From assembly GCA_029448655.1 (NCBI GenBank), contig JACCLO010000009.1, positions 3,224,001-3,288,000 on the forward strand: a stretch of DNA of 64,000 bases, read 5' to 3'. A program made the position numbers and the translations under genes. The stretch comes from Wolfiporia cocos (lineage: Eukaryota; Basidiomycota; Agaricomycetes; Polyporales; Phaeolaceae). The notes beneath the pieces are model-generated. The model searched no databases. It was not told the origin of the DNA and saw nothing but the letters and a program-made list of their open reading frames with translations. Of the stretch, positions 9,443-21,287 are shown one piece after another; the stretch's first letter is position 1; each line of letters starts with the position of its first letter.

Positions 9443-10497
9443 TGTCACGGTTTTTGTGACGTTAGGCTAACTGCCACTCCCCGGGCTCGATCCCGGTCCT
9501 CCTTCGTTTACAGTCACCTGACCCGCGCTCCCTTGTAGCATAGTGGGTACGTTCACATATCCTATCTCTTAGGTCACGCATAGCTACGGACCGCCTTATC
9601 TTATCTACAGTAGTCACATGCTTGATGACCATGCGCTAGGGCCACCTTTAGGGCGACCCTCTACTTAGATGCTTCGGCGGCTACCTTGTGTATATAGCTA
9701 CTGCGCTTGAGGTCTTATACCTCAAGCTTGTTAATCTCAGACGTTGGGGCGTGTCCCTCGGTCTTACTCTACTTCCACTGCGTGCACTCCGTCTTCGACG
9801 CCCTCCAGCCTCTCTCTCAGCGTTGCTAGTCTGAGGATCCCTTGCACTGCGCTTGGGCCCTAGAGGGGCACCTTTGGATGTCACGTTGAGTATTCCGTGT
9901 GTCATGGTTATACCCTGGGGGGGTACCTGACTCCACTCACGTTAGCTGTATGGGCGGCGCTAGGCGTACGCCGCTCCGCTACACTAACGCTTTGTCTCAC
10001 GTTAGTTCTCGAGTATATAGATCACCTGACCGGATCGGTTAGCGCTGTAGGGTAGCGCGCGTCTCATCATACTGTCACGTTATGGTCACATTATCACATA
10101 CAGCGTTACTTGTCATGTGCCCAGTAGTTAATGCGCACAGGCCATTACTTTAGGGCTGGACTCGTAGGTACTACGCTCATGTATGTATATATACGACAAG
10201 ATGGTGGCCTTACAGCCCCATCTTTAGGATTCTCGTCATTGAGTGCAAGCTCCTCTCTTGATAACACCTGTGTGACTCGCTGGCCCGGGGCCTCTATCTC
10301 GTCTGCCTAGTCTGTGAGTCTGCGACGTCGTCGTCTGCGGGACCTTAGGTGGCTGGGCACCTTAGGGATGGACCTATGAGTTCACCTAGGGTTGGCCGTA
10401 TGAGTACGTCATCGCCGTTGGCTTACGTCTATACAGGCGTGTAGGGATCCCCCTGAGCCCAGGGGTCGCACAGAGGCAAGTCTGTGACACCGTGTCA
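9443..10497 (+). repeat. Solo LTR family E inside LTR-D
   Basis: Begins TGTCACGGTTTTTG and ends CCGTGTCA, with duplication GTCCC at 9438-9442 and 10498-10502. A TATA-like TGTATATAG is near 9690. Its last few bases are separated by the insertion of a second LTR-D. A diverged relative starts at 63674. Confidence 0.85.
9900..10489 (+). repeat. Solo LTR family D inside LTR-E
   Basis: 590-bp LTR from TGTCATGGTTATACCC to AAGTCTGTGACA with duplication CCGTG at 9895-9899 and 10490-10494. It contains the family D blocks GGCGGCGCTAGGCGTACGCC and GGTTAGCGCTGTAGGGTAGC. It is the youngest layer on this side of the nest. Confidence 0.88.
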
Positions 10498-11064
10498 GTC
10501 CCTCACTATAGTTTGTATGGGCGGCGCTAGGCGTACGCCGCTCCGCTACTACTTAGTTTCCTCCACGTCTCGCTCAGAGCATATGGATCACCTGACCGAT
10601 TGGTTAGCGCTGTAGGGTAGCGCGCGTCTCATCATACGGACACGTTACGGTCACATTAGTTACATTAGCGTCACTAGCACATGACCCATTAGATACGGAC
10701 CCGTTCTTTAGGGCAGTACTAGTGGTCTCCACGCTCATGTATATAACCTACGACAAGATGGGGCTTATCCCCCATCTTTAGGATTCTCGTCAATGTGCTG
10801 AATGCTCCTCTCTTGCTTAACGCTGTGTGACTTACTGGCCCGGGGCCTCTATTTCGACTGCTAGTCTGTGGGTCTGCGACTTTGACGTCTGGGGGCCTTG
10901 GTGGCTGGGCACCCTTAGGGTGGTCCTATGAGTTCGTCTCTGGCGGCTGGGCACCTTCGGCGTGGTCCTATGAGTTCGCTGTGGCTGTCCTATGAGTACG
11001 TTGCCGGTGTGGCTCACTCTATGCAGGCCTGTAGGGATCCCCCTGAGCCCAGGGGTCGCACAGA

Positions 11065-11760
11065 TGACACAAACAAGGTTGTGGGACTCACACTGTAGCT
11101 TGATAACGACTTGAAGGAGTTGTTGAAGCTGGTGAGGAAACGCTTGTAGGCGCAGTAGAGATGTTATGTGACTATGCGATAGCAGAGAACAAATCTAAGG
11201 CTTATCGTAGCGATAGCCCTACTTATATACATGCATTGTTTGGTTACCAGTAAGGGAGCCAAACATTGAGACGGTCTGTGCGCAGACGTAACTAATACAG
11301 CTAAGTCGTAAACTACAATAGACCACGTGCGCCGGTAATGGCCGCACCAGTAAGAAGAGTTGTTAGGACCGTAGGTCCATGTTGTGATAGTGGCGTTGAT
11401 ACGTTAGTAAGCCATGCACGTGAGAACTATATTCCGGTATCGGGATATGAGTAATCGTAAGGGCATTGGCATGTGATAACGAGCGGGCCGCTTATCCAAT
11501 TGTGGTGACATAGCCCGATAACGGGATATGAGTACAGCGCGTGACACCGGAGGTTAGTCCGCTGAGTCATTGACGCGTACAAACGTGTTATGTACGTGTT
11601 GTTATGACAAGTGGACGTATACCGCGTTGTGTACGTGTTGTTTGGTTGCGTGTACGTGTAGACGGGCGCTTAGCAGCGTAAATGTCTACAAGGTCGTAGA
11701 AATACCAGATAAATAGGTAAAAATACGGGAAAAATATTGGCATGTCCCAAATCTGTGACA
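11065..11760 (-). repeat. Solo LTR family C
   Basis: About 696 bp, the same family as the LTRs of the complete element at 30760-40763 but inverted. Target duplication ACAGA at 11060-11064 and 11761-11765. It is nested in the outer LTR-D. Confidence 0.9.
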
Positions 11761-13055
11761 ACAGACAGTAAGTCTGTGACACAGGCAGAAAGTCCATTCC
11801 TCCTCCACAATCCTCAACAACATTGCTGCCGACCTTGCCAGGTGACTTTGATGGAGAGGAGTTCCTTGGGCTTTCAGGTGGCCTGTTACATTCTTTTGGA
11901 ATAGGAATATAAGTTATTCCGTGAGAGTTGCATCGCTCCTTCCGCACAACATGTACCACCTTCTCCTTGGGGATGATGACGCGCCCCTTTGGTCCCATCT
12001 TTGCTCCGCAGCAAAGAAGAGTGCAGCACCTGGTGATGCTCAGAAGCAATGGGAAGCAACAATGGGAAGCAGAGGTGGGAAGCAGGGGTGGGAGGCCACA
12101 ATCGAAAGGCAGTGACGGGAGGCAGTGATGGGAGAGAGCAATATTAGGATCAGGGACCACCGTGAGGGAGATACGGAGGATGAATATTTACCCATGGTCT
12201 TGGATGCCACAACCTCGGACCGGCAGCCGGCACACATGTGCCGTGGCATCCCGCCACCCAGCGCAAGCCACTATCTTGGTAGTTGTACTGTGAACTTCCA
12301 CCACGGTAGACAAGTGTGACCGATTGAATACTAGATGCCTCTTCGTCCGCCTCCTCCCACACTCATCGTCCTCATTCCTCCTCTCACCCACAATGTCCCC
12401 CAGTCCGGAACAGTTCAGCCAGGCGCACATCAGTGTCAACCGTGACCTGCTGTCCATCATCAGCTGGAGGTGTGAGTCTGCTCTCCATGCACTTCAACCT
12501 AGCACCCAAGACCATCTCATCAGTTGGGAGAATGGTCTCAAGACGGAGCTGGTTTGTCTGCCATGTCTTTTGGTCTAGTCAGAAAGCTCATTTGATTTAG
12601 ACTGCTTCCAGGAACGTTCTCGGAGAGCTGATGCTCACGGGAGAATCCGTTCAAATCCCTCCTACCATCGAAGCCATTGCCAATGCCACCATCTGCTCCA
12701 AGGAACCTCACATCGATAGCTGCCATCGTCATTCCCAAGACCACCACGCTTTCTGAAAACCTGTTAGGTCTTGCACAAGAGCATGCATGGTGGACCTGGA
12801 AGCAGGATCAAGGAGCGGATGCTCCTAGATGGTGGACGGACCCCCAGCATGCATCCATGAGTGCCCCTCTCCATTGAATCTTCTCAATATTTGACTGAAT
12901 TCTCCCAAGGGCTGGGGAAATGAAGGGAGCATCTCTCCTGTCCAGTCAACCAACTATCGCCAAACTATTAACCTCATCTCGGAGGATCTTGCTGCATTGC
13001 GTAAACAGCTTTAAATATTACGATTATAACATGTAACTGGGTAGCCAAAGCAGCT

Positions 13056-13215
13056 ACAGAGGTCGCGGAGGTCGCGGGGGTCATGGAGGTCATGGAAGTC
13101 GCAGAGGTCACGGAGGTTGCGGGGGTCACGGAGGTCACGGAAGTCGCGGAGGTCGCGGAGGTCGCGGAGGTCGCGGAGGTCGCAGAGGTCGCGGAGGTAG
13201 TGAAGGTTGTGGAAG
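13056..13215. repeat. 9-bp minisatellite, cluster 3 (G-rich on plus)
   Basis: About 17 degenerate copies of GGAGGTCGC/GGAGGTCAC on the plus strand, the opposite strand polarity to clusters 1 and 2. Confidence 0.75.
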
Positions 13216-13682
13216 TGGCGGTCTCAATAAAGGTAGTTTCAGGAGCGGTACCAATATCCAAAGCATATAATTCAGTGTTGTCAAGTACCAGTTTACTTAC
13301 CAGCCCTGAGCCCGAAATCTTCAAGGATTGCTCTAAGACAATAATTCTTGACCATCAGAGCTGAGATCGCGCAGAGCTTGATTTCCCAACTTCAAGAGCA
13401 GATGTTAAGGTAGTGCCGCCAAATGTCGTGCAGCATCACCGCGGTGGAACGAGCTAATGCAAAAGTGTTTGTGAGTTTGCAGAAAATTTCTCGAGCGACA
13501 GGCTAGATCGCTACATCGTTTGAAGCGCAGAAGCTAGGCAAACGGCTGCGGGATGAGAAGACTTACTATACCTCAGCAAGGCATAACGTGCGTTCGTTCA
13601 AACCAAGTCCGAGTCATATGTCACAGCTAAGAATACTATAAATACGTTATCAGACTGCCAGAGGTAATATTTCCTGTCAGAA

Positions 13683-13775
13683 CAGTTGCAGTGGTTGTGG
13701 CAGCTGCGGTGGTCGCGGTCGTGGTGGTCGCGGTTGCGGTGGTCGCGGCGGTAGCGAAGGTCGCGGTGACTGATC
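13683..13775. repeat. 9-bp minisatellite, cluster 4 (G-rich on plus)
   Basis: About ten copies of GGTGGTCGC with variants on the plus strand. Same motif as clusters 1-3. Confidence 0.7.
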
Positions 13776-14503
13776 GCAGATGTCAAGGTCATCCTTTCAA
13801 GTAATGTCTGCAGCCCAGATCCCCAGTTGGCCATTATTTTTGAACAATGCATTCACCCTTCCTTTGACAGTAGCCGTCACTGGCAACGGTAATGACGGTG
13901 AAGGTGACATAGACATTGGATGGCTTGTCAAAGAAATATGTGATCTTATGGAGGGAGGTAGGCCATGAGTTACACTTCAAAAGAGCAGTGTAGTGCTAAA
14001 GCGGAGTAAGACCTTGTTGAATACTGGGTATATCCCATGCATGTCTGTGGAGAGGTCTAGTTTGTATGCTCCGTGCCCGACCCTCTTGGTGACCTTGTAT
14101 GGTCCAAACCGCTTGGAGTCAAGCTTCTTGGTTGGGTGGCCCATGTTTATGTTACGGCCGTCGACCCAGACCAAGTCGCCGAGTATGATAGTGGCTTTGC
14201 CCATTTCCTATCGTAGTACTCCTTCATGCGTAGCTTAGCTTTCTCCAGGTTTTGTGAAGCAAGTCTGGATATAGTGTGCATATGTTCGACCCAGTCCCGT
14301 GCTACCCCCTCTTCTTGTTCCGGCGCCTCTACACCTGTGAAGGGGTGATATCCGTGCGTAAGGTATAAGGGACTATATCCTGTGCTACTGTGTATGTGTG
14401 TCTTGTACGCAAAGCTTGCCAGCGGGAGTAAGTCCGGCCAGTTTGTATGAGTATCGTTTATAAATAATCTAAGGTAGACCTCGAGTTCCTGGTTCATACG
14501 TTC

Positions 14504-15829
14504 TGACACAAGACTACTCACTTATGAAATAAGCTTGAGGGTTTGCTGGTTAGGCGGTAGCTTTGAGGTTGTCAAGTAGACAAGAACCTATAAGCAGAGT
14601 AGAGCAGGGCGCAATTGTCACAAGACGACTCACAGGGTGAGGGAACCCTAAACTATATCCTTGGCCTAGTCGGCGCAAGGATAGAACTACAAGGGCATAC
14701 TATGTCGTTGTAGCAGAGGCCGCCTTACTAGGGATAACCAAGTAAGCAGTAGGGGGTTATCACGCAGGAGTACCGGCAAGGGGCTTATTCAGCCCTAGAT
14801 GATTAAGACTAAAGCTGGGGACCTAGCATCCACCAGCCTAAGTATATATACATGAGGGTCAAGGGTAACTACACAGTAACTACCTACCCTAAATGCATGG
14901 TCAGTGCACCCTACAGGCCTAAGGGGGACTGGGGCGTAGACTGGAGAAGGGGCCTGGCATCAAGCCTGGCCCATAGCAACCAAAGCTGCTAAGCCATAAG
15001 GGCCTAGCAGGGTATACTAAATCTCCAGGGCCCACTTTCTGGGACCCTGTGAACTCATGAGCCCCCTGGCACTGCTGTAGAGCCTGGGCGCTAGTCATTA
15101 TAGATCAGGTGCCACTACGTGGTCACCTGCCTGAGCGTTATGATCACGTGTCTACCTATGACCATGTATCTAAAGCCCTACACGTCCGGTAAAGGGCGCG
15201 CGGGTGGCTACTAGCTTTAAGGGCTTTAAGGAGGTGCCTTAGGACCTGTATTCTAGGGGTTTGACTAGGGAATGAAAGGTGTACTTACGTAGTCACTTTC
15301 TTGTGACAGCAATGAGTTGTTCAAATGCAATGAATAGAATCTGAGGTGTTAACGCTCAGATATCGAAGTATATATACATGTTATATAAGACCTCTAAAAG
15401 TCTTATTACCTAATATAATTACCCCAATCCGTACAGGCAAGTCCTCGGAGACCTAAGTAATTAGTAATACACCGTAAATACATATGCCGATCAAAACCGG
15501 GATATAGGTATGCGGCGTAGGCCGCGTGAATGGCGTATAGGGCACAGTCATTAGTCAGTTGGAGGCGTGATCAAACGCTGGTCCGCTGATCTAATGTGAA
15601 TGACGTTTCACGGACGAGATGTCCGATTGGCTACAAGAATAGACATGTGACTTATAATGGGAACTACCGTGATTAGATACCATTGCTACGGGAGATAACA
15701 CGGCCATCATTCGGCTTGTATGTAACGAATAGTTATCAACCAGTTAAGCACTAGTTAGATGTATAAACCGTAGATAAATTCGTTGAAATATGGGAAAAAT
15801 AGTATAAATACTAGGAAAATCTTGTGACA
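14504..15829 (-). repeat. Solo LTR family B in element H integrase
   Basis: Plus-strand ends TGACACAAGA and TCTTGTGACA. The flanks CGTTC (14499-14503) and CATTC (15830-15834) are a target duplication with one mismatch, and joining them restores the integrase frame across the HPQTD...ERMNQE block. It is interrupted by LTR-G. Confidence 0.83.
14616..15308 (-). repeat. Solo LTR family G inside LTR-B
   Basis: 693 bp from TGTCACAAGACG to TTTCTTGTGACA with perfect duplication GCAAT at 14611-14615 and 15309-15313. A TATATATAC box is near 14843 on the minus strand. Confidence 0.87.
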
Positions 15830-17384
15830 CATTCTGTCTGCCCGTCTGTCTGTGGGTGGAACGCGGTACTCGGGTTTCCCTGTATGCCTAATCTACGATA
15901 TACGTCCTTTATGAACTCTGATACAAATTGCAGTCCTCTGTCACTAAATATCCTTTTTGGTAGTCCGTGTTGTGCATACACTTTATCTATGAATATGTTG
16001 GCTCATCCTTCAGCCGATAGTTTAGTCGTTGTTGGTACAGCTATATAGTCCTTTGACTTCATGTCTACTACTACAATGATTGCGTCGCGACCCTTGGAAG
16101 TGGGGAGTCCCGTGATCATGTTGACGGAAATGTTCTCCCAATTGTGTGCTGGAGTCGGGTTCGGGTTGAGTGGGGCCACGCGTTTGGATCGGTCCGTCTC
16201 AGCGGCCTGGCACTTGATACAAGCCTTGACGTACTGACGGATGTCTGATCGCATCTTTGGCCACCAGCAGTGTCAGTGTATGGCAGTGTACGTGTTTTCG
16301 GTGCCAGGGTGTCCTGCTGAGACGGTGTCGTGGAACGAAGAAATGATTTTTCCGATTAATTCTTGGTCCCGGGGGATAATTAACCTCCCCCTTCTACAGA
16401 CCGTCCTTGGTCGTTTCCCCTACTTCTACTTCTTTCTTTCCATTGTAGAGAGAGCGGCTTCCGCTTTGACCCTTTCTTTTACTTCGTTGTGGGTGATACC
16501 CTTGACTACAGTATAGAATGAAGATCATAGCCTTTCTGCGCTGTGTGCCTTCAGGACGACTTGCCCTTCGAGGTGATCCTTGTCATTGCTGTGATCACTT
16601 CTTCAGGAAAGCCCGTCGGCCGTTCCATTGGTCTTGCCGGGGATGTGCACGAGTTGTAGGTCATACTCGGCGAGTTCCGTCATCCACCGGGCTTGTCGCG
16701 GATTAATTTCCTGCAGGGTCTTAAACTATTCTAGGTTATGGTCCGTCAGTACTTCCACAGGGTGTTTGGCACCCATTACAAAATGCCACCATCCATCAAG
16801 TGCGCGCATGATGGCGAGGAGTTCTCGGTCGTAGATCTCGTAGTTCTGTTCTGCCGGTAGCATCGTCTTACTCTGGTAGTCTGCCAGTAGCATCCTCTTA
16901 CTCTGGTAAGCGATGAGTTTCCAGACGCCGTCCTGTTTCTGCATGAGGCAGGCTCCGGTTGCGAAGTCCGATGAATCTGCCTCGATGCGGAAAGGGTCAT
17001 CGTCGTTTGGTATCCCTAACACAGGTGCTTCGATAAATATCTTTTTTAACTTATCGAAACACTCTTGTTCCGCCGTACCCCACTGCCAAGGCGTGTCCTT
17101 GGTTAGGTTTATCAGTGGGTGTGCTACTTAGGAATAAATCTCCGGTAGAAGTTTGCGAATCCTATGAAGGACTGCACTTCATTCTTGTTCCAAGGTGCGG
17201 GCCATTCAGCCACTGCGGATTTCCCCGTGAGAGATTATATATCTTAAGTATTCTACTTCCGACTTCATAAACTCGCATTTCTCTGGTTTACAAGTCAACT
17301 TATTTTGACGGAGGATGAGCAGAACCTTGCGCAGGATATCTTTGTGTTCTGCCTCGGTCTCCGTGAAAACAACTATGTCGTCTA

Positions 17385-18061
17385 TGACACAGACTAGACT
17401 GTGGGACTCACACTATAACCTTATAGGCGACTTGAAGGGGTTGCAGAAGGTTGGTGAGGAGGCTAGTGGGCGCAAGCAGAGATGATATGTGACTGTGCGA
17501 ATGCAGAGAACAAATCTAAGGCTTATCCGCAGTGATAGCCCTACTTATATACATGCTTTGTTTGGTTACCGGTAAGGGAGCCAAACATGAAGGTGGTCTG
17601 TGCGCAGACATAACTAATATGGTTAAGTCGTAAACTACAATAGACCATGTGCGCCGGTAATGGCCGCACCAGTAAGATCGTTTGTTTGGACCGTAGGTCC
17701 ATGTTGTGGAAGTGGCTGTAGCTACGTTAGTAAGCCATGCATGTGATTCTTATATACCGGTATCGGGATATGAGTAATCGTAAGGGCATTGGCATGTGAT
17801 AACGAGCGGGCTGCTTATCCAATTGTACTGACATAGCCCGGTATCGGGATATGAGTAAGGCGCGTGACACCGGAGGTTAGTCCGCGTGTTATGTACGTGT
17901 TGTTATGACAGGTGGACGTATACCGCGTTGTGTACGTGTTGTTTGGTTGCGTGTACGTGTAGACGGGCGCTTAGCAGCGTAAACGTCTACAAGGTCGTAG
18001 AAATACCAGATAAATAGGTATAAATACGGGAAAAATAGTGGCATGTCCCAAATCTGTGACA
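17385..18061 (-). repeat. Solo LTR family C in RT of element H
   Basis: 677 bp with perfect duplication GTCTA at 17380-17384 and 18062-18066. The insertion point lies within the codons for the reverse transcriptase aspartate pair. Confidence 0.9.
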
Positions 18062-19274
18062 GTCTAAAAAATATACAATGACCTTTCCAGTCATGATCAG
18101 GTCTCGGAATATGTCATTCATCAAAGTCTGGAACGTGCCTGGTGCGTTGCACATTGCGAAGAACATCACTAATGGCTCGTATAGCCCTCTATTAGTGATG
18201 AAGGCGGCTTTTTCTTCGTCGCCTTCTTTGATTTTGACGTTCGTGTATCCTCAACAAATGTCCAATTTAGAAAAGTACTTAGCTCGCTTCAGTTTGTTGA
18301 GCAGCTCCGTGATCAGAGGGAGCGGGTACCGATTCTTCTGGTTCAATTTCCGGTAGTCCTGAATGGGTCTCAGTTTCCCATCCTTCTTCTTGACGAAGAA
18401 GAATGGTGCCCCCCATGGCGGCTTGGATGGTTGGATGCATCCAGTCCGTAACTGTTCTTCTAAGAAGTCGTCTAACGCCTCTTGTTCTCGAGGTGATAGG
18501 GCATAGATCTTGCCGGCGTAGGGTTCGGAGTTTGGTAGGAGCTCTATGGCGTGATCCCACGGTCACCTTTCGGGGAGTTGGTCGAATTCCGTTTCCTTGA
18601 ACACGTCTTCGAATTTGTGTAAGTACCCGGGGACTACTTCCTCGAAGGTTTTGGCTTCCGTGGTTTTGCCGGTAGCGATGGCGATCTCAGTCGCCTTCGT
18701 CGCGCGGACTCGCTCAGCGATGTTGGCCTGGCACTCTTCCCTATTCCGTATCCAAGCGTCAGTGAAGATGTAATATATATGGTCACCGTCCTCGATCTGC
18801 TCATGCTCGCAGTCGCAGGTGAAGGTGATTCGGCGTTCCTTCCAGTCGATGGTGGGATTATGGTCTTCCAACCAATCGAAGCCGAGGAATATGTCAGCCA
18901 AGCTCAGCTCAGTGACATGGAACCTGCGCATCTCCAAATGCGTGTCGATCTGCATCTGGAGTTCGACATAGTGCGTCATCTTGCCCACAGCATTGGTACT
19001 ACCGTCAGCATTGTACAGTTTGACGGGTCGCCAACACCAATGGGATGCACAATGGGGTTTTTGTATAGTCGATATTAATACCAATAGGTCCGGCGGTCAA
19101 CAGCACTAGAACGGGAGATAAATTGTGCCAGTGGTCCTACTAGCCTAGGGAGGGAGAGAACACTCGAACACAGTAACACTATAGAGAACAAACGGCGACT
19201 GCCGTCCGTCGAACAAATTACGACGTAGTACTAACGAACACAAATACTGTTCCCAATCGATGCGAAGTGCATAG

Positions 19275-21287
19275 CTACAACGCGGCAGTAAGCTTATGCA
19301 ACATAAAATCGTCATGTTTATATTCTATCAGCGCGTAGTCGCCCACCGACGGCTCCCAACGAACCTCCTTGGATAATCTAAGTGGGTATCTCACCTTCCC
19401 CTGCATCCCAGCCCAGTCGAAGTCGAGGATCTTGAGCGGTGCATTAGGATTGTCGGTAGCTATGACATTCGGGCGACGGAGATCCCCGTGGACCATGCCC
19501 TTGTCATGGAGGAGCTTAACCGCCTTAGACAGCACCTCGTAATGATTGGTACAATCAGTGCGCGTGGCAGACCGACCCTGGACGTACTCCATCACGACCA
19601 TCTTTCGTGAGCCGCAGCCCGTGTTTGCCACGGGATCTTTGTGCCAGATGTCGCCGCAGTAATACAACTTCGGTGCAAGACCCTCCTTTGCTAGAAGTTT
19701 GTGTGCGTCCTCGCCGTACCGCTCGACGAATTTGACAACCACTTGCTGCTCGTCGCCGATCACTTCCTTGTCCAGAATGGCAGAGAAAACCAAGCACGAC
19801 GCGGACTTCGACTTGAGATACTTTTGATATTTGAAGGAGACCTCCTTGCCGGAGCAGGTGAAGGTAGTTGCCAGTGGGAAAAATCTCCTTAGAATATTGC
19901 CAACGGGGGGCTTGAGGCATTTATATTGGTCGCGGAGAGATTTCAAGCCTTTCTTCAGCGCACCGAATACACGCGCCACCCGGATGATCTCAACGTCACT
20001 AATCAGTGGAGGGGAGCCGAGCCAGAGGAGCCCCGAGACGAGAGGCTGCACAACTATGTCAGTGGTCCAAATCGCACCACTGATCGACAGATAGGGTCCC
20101 ATCAAGCCGATGAGGAACGTTGAGGAAAAGCTCGCGTCGAGGAGATCCTGCAAGGTTGTGAGACAGGGGTATCACAGATAAAGCGCAGGACGCACACTGC
20201 GTTCCTTCCAATACAGACGATAATAGAATTCAGCCTGAACAGTAGCATCTCCGCTCTTGCCGACCCCAGCTTTCTCCTCTATAATCCCAAGAGCAACTGC
20301 CTCATGGGGCTCCACCTCACAAAGGTACGGGATAATATGGTCGGATTCTGGCCCATCGGTGTGGGTGGCCATGCTCTCGAGGGCAATCTCAAGAATTCCT
20401 TTTAGCGCCATGCGGTTGGATGCGTAGCTCTCGTTCTCCGCGCAGCGAATCTCCGACACAGATTCCATAAACTCCTCTGTTTGCCGCACCAGGACAACGT
20501 CATTCAACGGCTCCGAGCTGTTAACGTCCGCAATGAAGGTCGCGAAGATAGAATCGTATATGACAATCGGTGCTGCGACAACTGGTCTTCTGGAAGCATA
20601 CCGGCCATCAGCGATAGGACTGACTCCGTTCTGGAAATTATAATATTCCCGTGGCTGCGCAGCGACAGACGGACTGGGGGCTTCGCCAAGGAGCGATTGC
20701 TTATATCCTGTATTATGATGTTGAAGCGGTGGCTGAGAAAAACAGTTCAATGTGACGCACGCTTAATCAATGGTCTTAACTCGCTCGTTATGGCCTCATC
20801 CATCTCTACACCAATTTCTTGATCACTTCTCTTCCGCTTGAACGGCTGATCCTTTCGTATTCGTGCCACAAGCAGTGGCGACTTAGCATCACGCGGTCTC
20901 GACTGATCGGCGAGCAAGGAGCTAAGGAGACTTTCGCCATCGTCCGAGATATCACCGCAGAAAGCCTCAAGGTTATAGTCATTGACTTTGAGGAGCTCTC
21001 TAAGCTGTTTCATATTCTTGCGAGTGAGATCCTCCTTCGGCTGTTCCAGGCGTTGATTGAATGCAATACGTGAAGATACGTTGGCGACAAACCTTCCACA
21101 GAGTAACCAAAGTTGGATCTGCTTTCATTTGCTCAGCGACCCACTGCCAAATCTCGTCTATGGTCGTCTCTTGAGGATTGAAGGGTGCTATGAGAGGATG
21201 ATCATGGAGGAAATGGAGGCAATGGTCGTCGCTAAAGAAGTCAACCACAGCAACAGGTATGAAGCGTTGCCGCTGGGTATTCGCCAT
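19275..21287 (-). CDS. Crinkler-like protein with nuclease-like and FunK1-like kinase domains (gene 1)
   Basis: Four exons, 21287-21093, 21040-20761, 20707-20196 and 20147-19275, joined by GT-AG introns of 52, 53 and 48 nt, give an uninterrupted 619-aa protein. The first exon ends in TLWK, the LWK(V) hallmark of Crinkler N-terminal domains. The third exon has IIEEKAGVGKSGDATVQA, which looks like the E-x-K core of a PD-(D/E)XK nuclease fold. The last exon is a protein-kinase-like domain: VVVKFVERYG (Lys), KMVVMEYVQG (hinge), HGDLRRPNV (catalytic loop with Asp and Asn), ILDFDWAG (DFG equivalent). Crinkler proteins are secreted or nuclear effectors in oomycetes; in fungi their role is unclear. 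No signal peptide is evident (start MANTQRQR). Intron positions match the gene at 53338-55922. It is surrounded by transposons but looks intact. Confidence 0.8.

Larger units (their letters stand above)
9407..11781 (+). repeat. Solo LTR family D, outer member of a four-LTR nest
   Basis: The outer LTR begins TGTCACGGATGTACCC (9407) and ends AAGTCTGTGACA (11781), with target duplication CAGGC at 9402-9406 and 11782-11786. Its sequence is interrupted by LTR-E (9443-10497) and LTR-C (11065-11760). With these removed it resembles the uninterrupted 572-bp copy at 44591-45162. It splits the KDZ transposase gene. Confidence 0.88.
5825..11999 (-). pseudogene. KDZ-family DNA transposase, broken by LTR insertions
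   Basis: Reads right to left. The N-terminus starts at 11999 (MGPKGRVIIPKEK) and stops at 11782, where an LTR nest (9407-11781) is inserted. The next recognisable exon, 9186 to 8036, has WLPHRDAYLAILLDSDAPP, a Cys/His cluster, then the CxC2 region typical of KDZ transposases (GIHHLDVNWCGC, GLYPASTLQPQNAFTF), RQWRNLKYRKWHGFGHD, and the core block VMDGNFTAEHLR with NDVWLGDGHGFMVAEARYK. A putative 1030-nt intron (8035-7006) holds a minisatellite and LTR-F. The exon resumes at 7005, is split by a TRIM (6081-7000), and continues with CHDHRAVNQANA and HGCFFPHSVVDFQKGE until element 2 truncates it at 5825. A stop at 9045-9043 interrupts the Cys cluster. KDZ elements are cut-and-paste transposons abundant in Agaricomycetes; the C-terminal half is missing. 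Confidence 0.85.
12000..13976. other. Unassigned repeat-rich stretch
   Basis: No gene could be supported. 12020-12130 has GGGAAGCA-like tandem repetition just upstream of the KDZ start codon. Two 9-bp minisatellite clusters occur further right. The short open frames show no motif I recognise. The region could be the 5' part of the KDZ element or a decayed neighbour. Confidence 0.4.
13977..19084 (-). pseudogene. pol: Degraded Ty3/gypsy pol (element H)
   Basis: Fragments read right to left. The protease remnant at 19084-18570 (LYNADGSTNAVG, DIFLGFDWLEDHNP) lacks the catalytic N-terminal part. RT spans about 18560-17100 ([38 protein letters not shown]). RNase H is at 17022-16730 (RIEADSSDFATGA, NYEIYDRELLAI) and integrase at about 16260-13980 (ISVNMITGLPTSKGRDAII, DRGLQFVSEFI, ERMNQELEVYL). 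It is interrupted by LTR-C inside the RT catalytic motif and by LTR-B (carrying LTR-G) inside the integrase. The YxDD motif reads YFLDD, with an extra Phe codon from a T-run. A 30-bp in-frame tandem duplication lies in RNase H (about 16857-16916). Stops near 17130 and the missing gag and LTRs make it a fossil. Confidence 0.85.

Noticed and set aside
13977..14204. Small independent gene ending KVLLRFSTTLLF
   Set aside because: It is the integrase C-terminal end of element H, continuous with the fragment to its right.
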